Source: Phycomyces nitens
Taxonomy: Eukaryota > Mucoromycota > Mucoromycetes > Mucorales > Phycomycetaceae
DNA length: 64,000 nucleotides
NCBI GenBank assembly: GCA_022702545.1
Contig: JAHRBC010000004.1
Location: 5,610,001 to 5,674,000, forward strand
Direction: 5' to 3'
This document shows positions 45,092 to 58,577 of this stretch, in pieces. Every line of letters starts with the position of its first letter. Position 1 is the stretch's first letter. Under the pieces are notes generated by a model. That model ran no database searches and was not told the DNA's origin. It saw only the letters and a program-made list of their open reading frames with translations. Position numbers and translations under genes: made by a program.

Positions 45092-45144
45092 TGGCACCGA
45101 CTCTGGTGTCATATCTATTTGCACAACGAATTTTCAAAGACGGG

Positions 45145-47222
45145 TATGAACATTATGGAGTATCCTGAAACTGCAAATGAACTGACAATGTCCGCTCAGC
45201 TCATATTTTGTACCTGCTTGTACAAAAAACAATTATTCTTGAACAAGTGCACGGTCCAGCTTAAATTACCTAAATGTTAAAGAAAAACTAATCGCCGTTC
45301 AAAGATGTGCTCCGTCTTGAAGTTTTAATACTACACAAATGAAGACCAACCTTTAACGTTCTTTAATTATGTACTTCTTTACTTGTTTCCTTTTAAAAGC
45401 GTTGATTCTCACAGTAAGATACTTATTCTCATCATGTCAAAAATATATTCCCACACTGGCTCACGTCATCACCAAAATTCGTGGTGACCTCACACCCACA
45501 AAATATTTGTCTATAAAGACAGGGGCTTTAAGCGCGTATTGTTGTTTCTGTTTCGTTACCTCTCTTCCTGTTACTACTTCTCTTTCTCAAGGGCATGTTA
45601 AGGTAAGCAAATTTTCACTTCATCCACTCCTAGTTTCGTCAACTATGGCTCCGCCTTTATTATGGACGGACTTTTAATGATGGATGGGTGTGTTTTATGA
45701 TGTTTTTGAACCATCAAACTAACGTGTCATTCAGATGTAGTGAACATTTGTTGGTGTCAAAATCATTTCAAAACATGACCCGCCCACTCTATCTTGTACT
45801 GGAAATCATACAAGTGGCCTGTCAAAAGCACTAGCAAAGGCGTGATGCCTAATGACCATCTCTGTCAAACATGGAAATGACCCTCATCCCACCCTCCTGG
45901 GTCATTCCCAAGCCTGATACCGTTGTCTCTATCTTTTGCAGCTGGACTCACGTAGGTATGCCCAACAATATTACTGTTTTTGACATTAACTTTTGGAAAT
46001 CACATATAGAGTCCAACACGCCTTGGGTCTCATCTCACGAAGAAATTGATGTTGACTATGAAATCGAATACGGTGAATTGAGAGCACCAGTCAAAAACTC
46101 AATGCTACAGCTGGTATACTGAAAACAGCATTGGCCATTACATTTCCGTGCGGCATCAACGCACTCCAGTAGGTATGAACATATATTTTTCTATTTTTAA
46201 TATCTTTGACATCTAACTGTTGGATTCATATATTCGATCAAGGTCTTCCAAGTCGGTCCCCACGGATGTGCCTCAAGAAACGTCGCCCTGGTCCGGATAG
46301 GGTGTGAATATTGCGAGGTTCTAAAGTTCGATTTAACACGCCAACGGTGAATGGAGGGACGCGTCCATGTCACGTATTGGATTTCGGCTTTGGGACCTTT
46401 GCGTATTCACATCTTCTGCAGTGAGTGCAAGCATACTTGAACCTCTGGTACGGCTGGTCAGAGTTGTATTGGTATATGCGCTGCAGCCCCGTTGGTCTCT
46501 ACTGGTTCGATGGCTATCGTCCAGCTCATTTCGGTGTTTGGGCTCAGCAAGAAGGGAAACATTCGGTTGCTTACTTCATGATGGATATCAAGGTATGTCT
46601 ATGTCGGAATGCGGTGTGATCTCGGCACAACAGTCCGAGGGTGATGGAGAGGCGTGTCCATTGCTTATTGGCCCTTGGTTGCATCGTTGTTTCGCCATAC
46701 ACTACCTTGGTAACCGTCAAGTTGTTCGCAATCGGATGTATCCTAGCCCTTCGGTCTTCGACCTGGCGCCGGCTGATATGGTGTCCGATCTGAGCTCCTT
46801 CGTACAGCCAACCAAGGTGTATCGTCGGCACCATTCAGCCCTTTGGTCCTCGGCTTCCGGTCTTCCAGGTTTTCGGGCATTGGTAAAAGTTTTCTGTTTT
46901 CATTGATACTCACTCTCTATTGTCTTTGATGTTAGCTCTCTGCTCCGTAGTTTCCAAGTTTCCAGTCATTGGTTTCCGTTCCAGAATATCCTTGGTAAGT
47001 GTTTTCAGTTTTCTTCAGTACTAAATCTATGTTGTTCTTGGTGCTAGTTCGCTGGTTTCTCTGCCGCCGGTTCTTGCTTGAGGGGAGGCATTAAATGCCC
47101 ATGATAGGCCCAAATGATGAGATGATGCTAGATTCTTTTTTTTTAAAAAAAAAAGATGGTGCATTCTGATGGTCCCATAAGTATAATAATGCTTCCCTCG
47201 TATTTTCGTTGTATTCGACAAT
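45145..47222 (+). repeat. Unclassified gene-bearing repeat, copy C
   Basis: Direct-orientation copy of A. It has the same promoter-like region, leader, 83-codon stretch (45871-46122) and W/Y-rich stretch near 46.4-46.6 kb. It differs by having a single 59-nt exon block near 46937-46995, and it loses similarity abruptly at TTCGACAAT (47222). Weaker similarity to the distal part of A resumes at about 47360-47590, so C lacks an internal segment of roughly 0.3 kb. With the single block, splicing the last exons gives an open end reading HWFPFQNIL then VRWFLCRRFLLEGRH and a TAA, which suggests C keeps the ancestral 3' structure. Confidence 0.75.
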
Positions 47223-48127
47223 CGCCGCTCTTTTCATGCCAACTTTATTCAGGGTATCTACTGGAACAAGTATACAGAAATAGATTCAGGTTTACTGGTG
47301 TCTAGATCTTGTGGGATATAGTCGGGTCTCTCTTTATGGATTAATAAATGGCCCAAGTCAAAAGTTTGACACCGATTTTTTTAGAATGTAAAAGATGTTT
47401 TTAAAGGTGTTATGTTTTCGTGTCTACAACTGTCATTCCGCTCATACCAATTCTAATTAAGACTATTTCTTCTTTCTTAAATCTGAAACCTTTTTTAAAA
47501 AAAAAGACATGTGGAGCAGGGTATCTTGTCCCTTGGGCATTCTGTTAAAGATGGGTAATCAAAGAGATTAAAAGAAAAGTGTAAAGATGTGATCAGAAAT
47601 GAAGATATGCAATTGAACTATAGATACTTTTGTCTAGATCCTGAATGACAATTAATTATAAATCCAAATTCATTCATAATGGTCAATACATTGATATAAC
47701 CAACGGATAATGATTAGCCTCAAGTCTAATTATTGATTTAGGAAATGTTTATAATTAAAACTAATTGTACTATTTATACCCAATTGTATTGAACAGATGC
47801 AATTTATAGAATATATTGGCTTTAAAAGACATTAATAGTATTTAAAGATATTTATTAAATGGCATTTCAGTTTTTATAATTATTTTCTTTTAAAAAAAGA
47901 AAGAAAGAAAAACAAGGAGGCAAGATTAGTTTGGGTATCCTATAATCAATTCAGAGTCCATTCTCCTGATATATGTATATGCTGTGCGAGTGAGAAGAAT
48001 AAGAAGAAGAAGAAGAAGAAGAGAGAGAGAGTTTAGCGTGGGGAATGATATGAATATGAGTATGAATATATGAAGATATGAAGATATGAATATGGTATAT
48101 GTATACAAGTTGAGTTGTTTGGCTGAT
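47223..48127. other. Degenerate tail of copy C and intergenic DNA
   Basis: 47360-47590 is a diverged match to the distal part of copies A and B (CGTGTCTAC, CTTTCTTAAATCTGAAACC). The remainder is A/T-rich with GAA/GA repeats near 48001-48030 and ATGAA/TATG repeats near 48048-48100. Confidence 0.5.
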
Positions 48128-51100
48128 TTAATGCCCATTTACGAACAGTGGGTCCAGGCTCAAGGGATCGACATCAAATGGCTGGATCTCTAGTTCGCGT
48201 GCCCACCTAAAGGAATAATTATCCCCATTTTCCAGTGTCACTGATGTCTGGTCAGAAACTGATATTGACTGACTTGTCCGTGGCGTAGCGACTATACTTT
48301 CTTCTGGATCTTCAAACAGAGTAATTGAAAACGGGGAAGGCAAAGGTGCTCTTGAAGAAGTCTGGAGCCGTAAACTGGTTGGCACATGCTTCTTTGGCTG
48401 AGTTACCGAGGGATCTTGTCTTCTCAGGAGAGAGAAGAATGAACGGTTTCGACCGTTCTCAAGTGTCAGACTCTCTCTTGGGGAAGAGCTCATTGCTACC
48501 GAGGAACTATCCTTAGAAAGTCTTGGCTTATCAGAGAAATCATCACTGCTGTCATCGGTAGGACAAAGGGAGAGTGGCGGAAAAGATAGATCGGTTGATG
48601 TCGAGGATCGGACCATGAGGTCAGGAATAGCCACAATTGCACGTCTATTGACGTTATCTTCTTGAGTCTTGTGCATGTCTCGCGAAAAGACCTTGTCAAA
48701 GTGGATCACAAGGTCACGGAATAGGCGCTGGGGATGCTTGTCATGAATGTTCTTTGTAGATTCTGTCACTGGACGGAGCAGAATAGGCCCAAACAAAGAA
48801 GCCAGGGTGTTGAGACGAAGACTGTCTTTCGTGAAGAGTCTGTAGGCATAATTAAATGCAAAATTGATAGGATGGAAGGAAAGGAAGTTTTGCCGGGTAA
48901 GCCAAGCTTTATCTTTTTACTTGTCAAGTTTCCTTGACCAATTATAGCGAATACTTGCGTGTGAAAGTGGTGGATTATAGTCTTTAAGGTGTAGAAATTA
49001 GCAGAGGCTAATGTGGTCATCATTTTGGCTACAGAAGTAATCCGGCATTCTTCTTCAATACTCTGCTCATTGTCTAGGAATAGAGAGTGAAAAATTAGTA
49101 CGTTTGGTTCCAAGGTTTAGAGTTTTGGTTTCGGTAGGCAGGGTGCTAGCCATTTGGAGTCTATTGTTTTCTTTTGTCTTACGTTGGAGGTAGATTGTCT
49201 TTGCAGGCTCATAAAGTTCAAATGTCAACAGACATTCGGGCAACTCTAAAAGGTAAAGACGCACAAGAGAGGCAAGCAACAAGACATCAAACCGCTCCAG
49301 TTTGTCTGTGGCCGTCTTTTCTGGAGATCCATTGAGCTCTTGGCGAGCCCCATGGACAAGGTCAAGAGGTAGGATAGTTGTCCAAGTCTTTTCTCTTTCT
49401 ATGATTTTCAAAAGATAATGCTGATTAATACAAGCGGTGGTATTAGTGTGTGATACTCACCATCTCCATGGAGATCCGCTGTTGCTATTTGATGCCGAAA
49501 TTATGTGTGTGAGTGTGAGATCATGATACAAAATATAAAACAAAAACACAATGGTATTACCAGAGGCAATGGCTGTTATTGCATTAGCAATAAATGGTGG
49601 TACAAGGGCTTGATTGTACTGAGATACCTCGTCCAATGCAACTCCAAATACTTGATCTTTTTATATATATAGACAGTAGAGTGTAACCATGAGCCACAGC
49701 ATGCTTTTGGCAGATATCATATTTAAACGGTGGCTTACCAACAGCAGGACCCTCGTAGTGGTTTTCATACAGTATCGGACGAGGGCAGAATCGGCCAGTA
49801 CGATACTGCTCAACAATGAACTGGACCTCCTTGTCTGGACGAATGGCCTCTTGGTAGATATTGATACAGTCATAGGTCTCACTGTATAGCGGAAGTGTGT
49901 TGGCAAGTAGGGTTGTTATCGTGGCAAATACTATATTGTGTGGTACATTATTAGAAATGAGATTTGGAGCAACTTGCTATTTTTAACAGCCAAACAGAAT
50001 AGCCCGTACGCAGAAAATTCGAGGAGAGATCTATTGCTCGTGGTTACTTACTTTGCTTCAGGGTTTCAATACGCTCCAATTCCAAATTTTCCATATCATC
50101 ATAATAAGACGACTGAGACGCAGAAATATGGGGTGAGCCACAAGTATTGTCTTAATTTATTACTCACCAATGATTCTTCAGTCTGTAGTCTCATTTTCTC
50201 GGCTGCCTGTACACTCTCACGATACATCTTTTCGGCCATCATCATCTCTTGGTTGGCAAGCTGAAACTGTTTTTCTTGATTTCTCTGGCTACGCTGACCA
50301 AGTCTTCCGAGCAGGCTGGTGAAACTGCTTCCAGAGTAGGTCAAATTGCTGCTGACGCTGGCTGTAGGGCTCTTGAGGGGTTCGGTGGTCTCGAGAGCGT
50401 CGGCCATTGGAAAATGATAGCCTCCAATTCCATTTGGGTGCACACTGTACATTGTGGTATCTAGCGATTCAAATCGACACGAATTTCCTTTGACTGGCTG
50501 GAGCATCTGAAGCTCAACAAGTTGGTGACAAACAGCGAGTGCCTCCTCGGTTGGGCTCCTTGGTGGCTGAATGTGAGGATTGGACAGCGTGTCAAGGTTA
50601 CCCTTGATCCACTCTAGGATGGTTATGCCGTCCAGCACACCTGGTCTTTCTTTATGTAACCGGTCAAGCAGGTGGGCGATTTCCCAGTGGGGGTGCTTTG
50701 CAGATCTCCCTGAAAGCGTGTGATGTAGAAAACTCACTGAGCGTTTTCTGGAGGTCGGAGTGGAGGTGCTGCTCGTAAGAGCGGGCATGAGCGGGTCAGA
50801 TGGCCAGAGACTATCGAGGACTTTGCATTTGACATGATAGGCTGATCTTGCCAAGTCTACTTTTTGCACTGTCTGCTCAAACAGACAAATCTGCTTGTCC
50901 ACACGAGCCTTACTCTGGCCCACGAGCTGCCTATAGTGGGTAGAGAACCGTGACAGGGGTTCAAGCACATCGTCCGACAGGCTTTCTACACGAATTCGAT
51001 GCCCACGCGCTGTTTCCTGGCTCTCGGCTTTGATTTTCTGGAAACATCGCTTGAGTCCACCGCCGATATCTTTGTCGAATGGTTTGGGGTTGGTCTGGTC

Positions 51101-51295
51101 AATTGACTGGAGATGTTCTACATAAGCCTGCTCGGCAGCCAGTCGATGTGTTACGTAGTCGGCGATCGCTTGGTTTTCTTCGGTCGATTGGGTCAGTTTC
51201 TGGTGAAGAACCTCGACACCATAAGAAAAGTTTGGAAAGGGATCGACAGAGGCAGTGGGCGACCAGAATGATGCCTGGAATGTGGAGGGCTGCAT
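48128..51295 (-). CDS. F-BAR/DEP/RhoGAP protein (Rgd2-like)
   Basis: Multi-exon regulator of Rho-family GTPases acting at the plasma membrane in polarity and cytokinesis. The start at 51293-51295 opens MQPSTFQASFWSP, the usual beginning of an Rgd2-type F-BAR. The long first exon to about 50170 holds the F-BAR coiled coil (GVEVLHQKLTQSTEENQAIA ... LAAEQAYVEHL ... FSTHYRQLVGQSKARVDKQ), then a DEP-like segment (HWEIAHLLDRLHKERPGVLD ... AVCHQLVELQMLQPV), then a second helical part of the F-BAR (NQEMMMAEKMYRESVQAAEK). Small exons between 50.1 and 48.8 kb carry the RhoGAP domain (FGVALDEVSQYNQALVPPFI, LLASLVRLYLLELPECLL, FGPILLRPVTES). I see no GIYR-type arginine finger. The last exon is a Ser-rich tail to 48128. 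Exon boundaries after 50.1 kb are approximate. Confidence 0.85.
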
Positions 51296-51793
51296 GGTGT
51301 AAAATGAGTGTAAATATATAAGAGACAATTCAGAGGAACAAACTTGTAGCTGATACAAGTGTGCGTATATATATATATATGTATATATATACATTTATAT
51401 ATTATTTCTGTAGACCATTACTGTCACGCAACACCTATATATTGCAACAATAAAGAGCTTGCCTGTTGTTTTGTTGCGAAAATCACAAGGTTTATTTTGG
51501 AGCATAGAAAAAGACATGAATTTGATTGACTATTCTGGGTCATTTGTTTTTATAGGTTTAAATGCTTAGCGTAATAGGTTATGCTGTATATTTATTTAGA
51601 GAACTTGAAGTGGGTCATTTTTGATCGATCAAAAAAGATAATATACATCAGAGTAAGAAAGGTCAGGGTATAAGTACAAGCAATACTGCAAGAGAGAGAA
51701 AATGGAAAATAAAATGGAGTGTAAGCATAAGAGACGTATGTAATACTTTACGAATTTGTAAGGAGAGGGAGCGAACTGATCAATTATTGGGGA
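51296..51793. other. Intergenic stretch
   Basis: Promoter side of the RhoGAP gene, with an alternating TA tract at about 51366-51395, and the 3' side of SAM-HMG gene 2. No gene recognised. Confidence 0.5.
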
Positions 51794-53812
51794 TTACTTT
51801 TGGGATGACCACTTCATAGGACGTGTTTCGGTCATATCATAGGAGGCATCATCAGAACCAAAAGAATTGGATATCATTGTTGGTGAATTTTGGACATTTG
51901 AGAGGTCCTTTGAATCGTCTTCACTAGACCGGTTGGTCCTGTGTCTAGTGTTATAATATGGCCTATTGCTTTTAGCCTGCTGGTTGGATCTGCGTGGAGA
52001 GAATCGTCTATTGCTGACTTGCTGCTGAGAAGGATAGGGCTCTGAGTTCTCTTGAGGAGACGAACAACTTGCGCGCGATCGGCGACGTTCTGATGGACTG
52101 GTTTTTGTGTGTGTAAAGGAGTTGGTTGACATTAATGTTTCATACATATGCTTTGAATTCTTTGGGGACTCAGCACGACGACGCTTTGTACTACGGGTCA
52201 TGCCAGGTAAAGACTATTTTGATTGTAAGCATTTTTGTACATTTCAAACCAAAACCAAAACCAAGAAAAAAAAAAGATTCTTACCATATGGTTGTTCGTG
52301 TGGGTTTCCTGGGGGCTATTACTACTACTCTTGCTACTTTCTGCGTCTGCATCGGCCGAGCCACCTGGGGAGGTGTTATTTCTGGGAAGGTCTCTGCTAG
52401 AGCTGGAATCCACCATGCTTCCATTGCACAACTGTTAAGTCGGTTGGGCAACACACTGGCAGTGTAAAAGCATACCTGCTGGTTGATCCCTGCTTGGTTC
52501 TCTGTCTTGCTCGTCCTATCTGACGATTGTTTCCTTCTTGATTCAATGTGAATTTCTTGAGATAAGCTTGATATACCTAAGAGTTAAAATGTGATAAATA
52601 CTCAAAACAGTAGAGTGGAATAAAAGCAGGCAATAATGAGGTTTCATTTCCCAAAAACTGTAGTCCTATCCACAGTTTCGACTCTCATCATATCATCCTG
52701 CTCTATTTTCGAGCTCTGATTTACTTTGTATTCTGGTGTCTGCCTATAGCGCTCAAGTGCAGATATATATTCATCTTTGGCCTGCATAGCAGTGCGCTCA
52801 TACGACTGCTTTTCTTCATGGCTCAAATTTTTCCATTGGTCTCCTACAAGCTTTGCAATTGTAGCAAAGGACATGTTTTGATCTTTAAGCTGAGCCCTGG
52901 CATTGTTTGAGAACATAATGTATGCCGAGGGTGGCTTGATTGGAGCATTATTATCGCTTTTTGGATGGCGTCTGTATTTGCGCTTGGGTTGATTACTGTG
53001 GGTGTCGGTTGACTCTTCGTCGTTGGAAGAGAAACTGTTGCTTCGTATGCTGGGGTTGCTCTTTCTGGGCACACGCTGGGTAGAGGATACGGTATCAACT
53101 GAACTAGGGACGGTTGAAGACATTGACCCGTATCCGCTTGTGTGAGGGTTGTGAGAAAAGCGAGTACAGCTCCCGTTGGTGCTGCTACTGGCGCTGGCAC
53201 TGGCGCTGGTACTGCCACCATTAATGCTACTTCCAATTGATCTGCTGTGTACAGGACTTTCGGTTTTGCTTCGACAGGCATTCATTCGGTGGTCTCTAAG
53301 GATGCCGTTTGTGCCCATCATGGGAGTTGGGCAGATAACTACAGGAGAGTCGACTATGGTTAAGAAATAGGTGTTATTTGGCTTGAAAGATAAGACATAT
53401 AAAGAATGAAATAGGGCGCAATACTTACTTGAGCGGAGTGGATTGATATCCAAAGGCTGATTTCTAGGCACACCCTTTGCAGAGGCGATTTCTCTTTGGA
53501 TAACCTAAGAATATGGTGAGTGTAGACTCTAAATACTGTGCCTCTAAACATACCCTTCGATGGCCTCGCTTTATTTGCATGTCTACCATGTCGCTTTCAG
53601 TTATCTCATAAATCTATCCAGAAATGAATATGTATATTTTATTGCCATGCTTGTTGGTGGCTTACAGAAGACAGAGTATCAAAACCCTCGGCGATAAAGG
53701 CTGGCAGATAGTTGGATAGTTTACAGCATTCGAGAAAATCCTTGGTCTGGCGATGACCGGGGTCTGTGATGTCGAATGGGGTGTCTGGTTCGTTCATGCC
53801 AAAGGGTTCCAT
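51794..53812 (-). CDS. SAM-domain plus HMG-box transcription factor (copy 2)
   Basis: 521-residue paralogue of the factor at 1615-3845. Seven exons on the minus strand: 53812-53666, 53613-53554, 53504-53429, 53353-52725, 52576-52476, 52417-52285 and 52213-51794 (1566 nt). SAM domain at about residues 22-90 (KDFLECCKLSNYLPAFIAEG, then MQIKRGHRR-VIQRE). HMG box at about 232-304 (KPPSAYIMFSNNARAQLKDQ, LVGDQWKNLSHEEK), extended by VYQAYLKKF. A basic tail (TRSTKRRRAE) and Ser-rich C-terminus follow. Exon 2 (60 nt) and the exon after the HMG box (101 nt) have exactly the lengths of the corresponding exons in copy 1, and the join to SMVDSSSS parallels SMADCSS there. One extra intron splits the linker after SAM. 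The start is the first ATG in frame with SAM. It lies about 550 bp from the DDX41-type helicase gene on the same strand. Confidence 0.88.
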
Positions 53813-54358
53813 TGTGAAAAAGAAGTAAAAAGTAATGAAGAATTAAGAAAGGTAAAGGGGTTTTATAAAGAATAAACTGAATGCAAATAGTTTGGTATTT
53901 ATACAAATTCTCGAGGTTTCATATTCAATTCTAATCGATCTTGAAAGACGAAACACCGCTTGTCTTTTGTTCTTTATGACTTCTGGAAACTTCTGAAGGA
54001 GTCTTTTGTGCCCAAGTGTCAATAGGGTGGTGATCTCTTTTAAAGAGCTAAATTGACTAATACTACCCGCTTACTATTGAAATGCACAGATTTCGCAATA
54101 TTCTCGATTGGTAAACACGCTGGATTTAACTATCGGTTTCGAAAATGCCAAATGGCCGTCAAATATCCTCTTTTCCATTGAGCAATACACGTAAAAAAAA
54201 ACAATGCAAATTCAACCAAACGAGACAATCTCTTGAGCGTAATTTAAAATAAACGAGTATAATCCCGATTTGGGATTTGCTAGAAATCTGAATCGGAAGG
54301 AAATCAAGCATCTCACGATCATGGCAAAATCCACACCTCTTTTTGTGAATAGGAAAAA
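53813..54358. other. Intergenic stretch
   Basis: Promoter region of SAM-HMG gene 2 and 3' flank of the helicase gene. No clear TATA box or RNA gene. Confidence 0.45.
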
Positions 54359-56882
<2,524 letters not shown>

Positions 56883-58093
56883 GATGATCTTTATGTGAAG
56901 AATGGTATCGAGTTAAAAGAGGTTTGTGGAATAGAGATGTGTGACTGGGAATGGAGGAGAGCAGTCATGAGTGAGGATGGAGTCCCCCCCTTGGGATGGA
57001 ATGTTTGTTAAGAGAGCCGGGTGTGTGGAATAGACGGTAAGAATAATTAGACGTATAAAAAATGTCAAAAAATGGAATTGTGAATTGAGAGAGATTACTG
57101 TCTTGAAAATACTGATATTTGTTTGTTTGATTAGGATATCAAACCAGACTGCTGCAATGTACACCTTGCTTGGGATATCTATTCTGGAATGGACCAGGTT
57201 GCATTGAATGGTAAGATCTGATATAGAGACAACTGGGTTGGACTAGAGTGATCGCCGTCTGTGGGTGCCATACACGTGTGGCAGAGGTTGTTCTAGTTGG
57301 ATATGGCCAAGGCACTATATGGTGAGTGTGTGGTGCTGGAAATTCCTGGACTGTCCTACCATGTGCTTTTCACTGACTAGCATCAGATGTTCTTCGATTG
57401 CTCACTTTAGGTCATTTAAAGATAGTGCCAATGCAACTGCCAACCAAGACTATTTAATGCTTCATTCAACTGTAGCTTACCGGCCTGGTTTTAATTCTGG
57501 CTTGAGAGATAAAAGAGAGATGGGGTAGGGTTTTAATGAATACAATATTGTACCCTGTCGTACACTTATGGCCAGTGCAGACCCAGAAAAGGATATGAGA
57601 TGGGGGATAAGCTCGGACTCAATTGGCGGTAGAATGAATGGGTGGGAGAAAAGTATGGAGAGTTGCACTAGATTGATTGTGATTATTCTTTTTTGAACTT
57701 GCATGGAAATTAAGGTAGTGTTTACGATTATTAAAATGAATGCATGTAAGGACAGATTTTAAACTATTGTCTTTTACTTCCAGGCAAGTAAAGCGGTAAA
57801 GTCGCACGTTGCCATCGCAACCCATTCTCATTGCGCGCCAAAATAAGCTTGCAATTCTTCATTGTGGGCCGCCACCAGAATGATTTAGAGCCAGCACGTG
57901 CTGAAGCCGTATAATTTTTTACATCTGCTTTTGGCCCAAATGGACCGTTCCGTCATTGGCAGCCAATCAGATCGATTGGAAACCAACTGCACAAAGAAAA
58001 AAAAAAAGAAAAAAAAAGTATTGGCCTCAGGGGCACAACAAGTAGATTAACGATTTCCCCCCACCCACCCCCCTCCTTTTTCCGAGATGGAGG
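56883..58093. other. Divergent intergenic region
   Basis: Between the helicase start (-) and the Ecl1-like gene (+). Contains a CCAAT motif near 57962, an A-run near 57992-58018 and C-rich/CT-rich DNA near 58058-58140. Short open frames show no family features. Confidence 0.5.
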
Positions 58094-58094
58094 G

Positions 58095-58103
58095 TATATA
58101 AAG
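58095..58103 (+). promoter_or_regulatory. TATA box of the Ecl1-like gene
   Basis: TATATAAAG lies about 60 nt upstream of the ATG, followed by a C-run and a (CT)n leader. A CCAAT box (AGCCAATCAGA) lies about 135 nt further upstream. Confidence 0.6.
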
Positions 58104-58160
58104 CACCCCACCCCCCCACTCTCTCTCTCTCTCCAACCCACCATTCATTTTCTTCATACC

Positions 58161-58577
58161 ATGAGCGACCTCAACTGGTGCACCTACTGCGATAAGTCGG
58201 TCAGCGCTCTGTCTGTAAGTCGCCCATTGTTAAGCTGGAGACCCATATTGATCCCCACATTTTAGGACTCCCTCTACTGCTCCCAAGAGTGCCTTCGTTC
58301 AGACGCATTAAACCACCACCCGCTCCTTGGCTACGATTATGCTGAATTCAAAGACTTTCCTCGATCATCACCCGGCCTATCTCCCTCATCGACAGCCTCT
58401 ACACCCCCACTGTCACCCATACCATCCTACAGCCTGCCCTCTCCCCACACATTCACCAAGCGATTCGGCCAAGATCGCCTCTTGTCTCCACCAATGTTTG
58501 ATCTTGGACCCTGCAAACAAAACATCACACCAGCACCACCAACACTAGCATACCAAAAACGCACCATCTTCTTTTGA
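58161..58577 (+). CDS. Ecl1-family small zinc protein (lifespan regulator type)
   Basis: A 121-residue protein from two exons (58161-58214 and 58266-58577; 366 nt). The N-terminus has the paired-Cys signature MSDLNWCTYCDKSVSALSDS then LYCSQECLRSDA, typical of the fungal Ecl1 family (extender of chronological lifespan), whose fission-yeast members respond to zinc, sulphur and nutrient limitation and prolong stationary-phase survival. The remainder is Ser/Pro-rich with PLSPIPSYSLPSP motifs that look like proline-directed kinase sites, then a conserved-looking KRTIFF end. The single intron lies between the two Cys pairs. The gene has a strong promoter (TATA, CT-rich leader). The role in this organism is inferred from the family. 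Confidence 0.82.
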
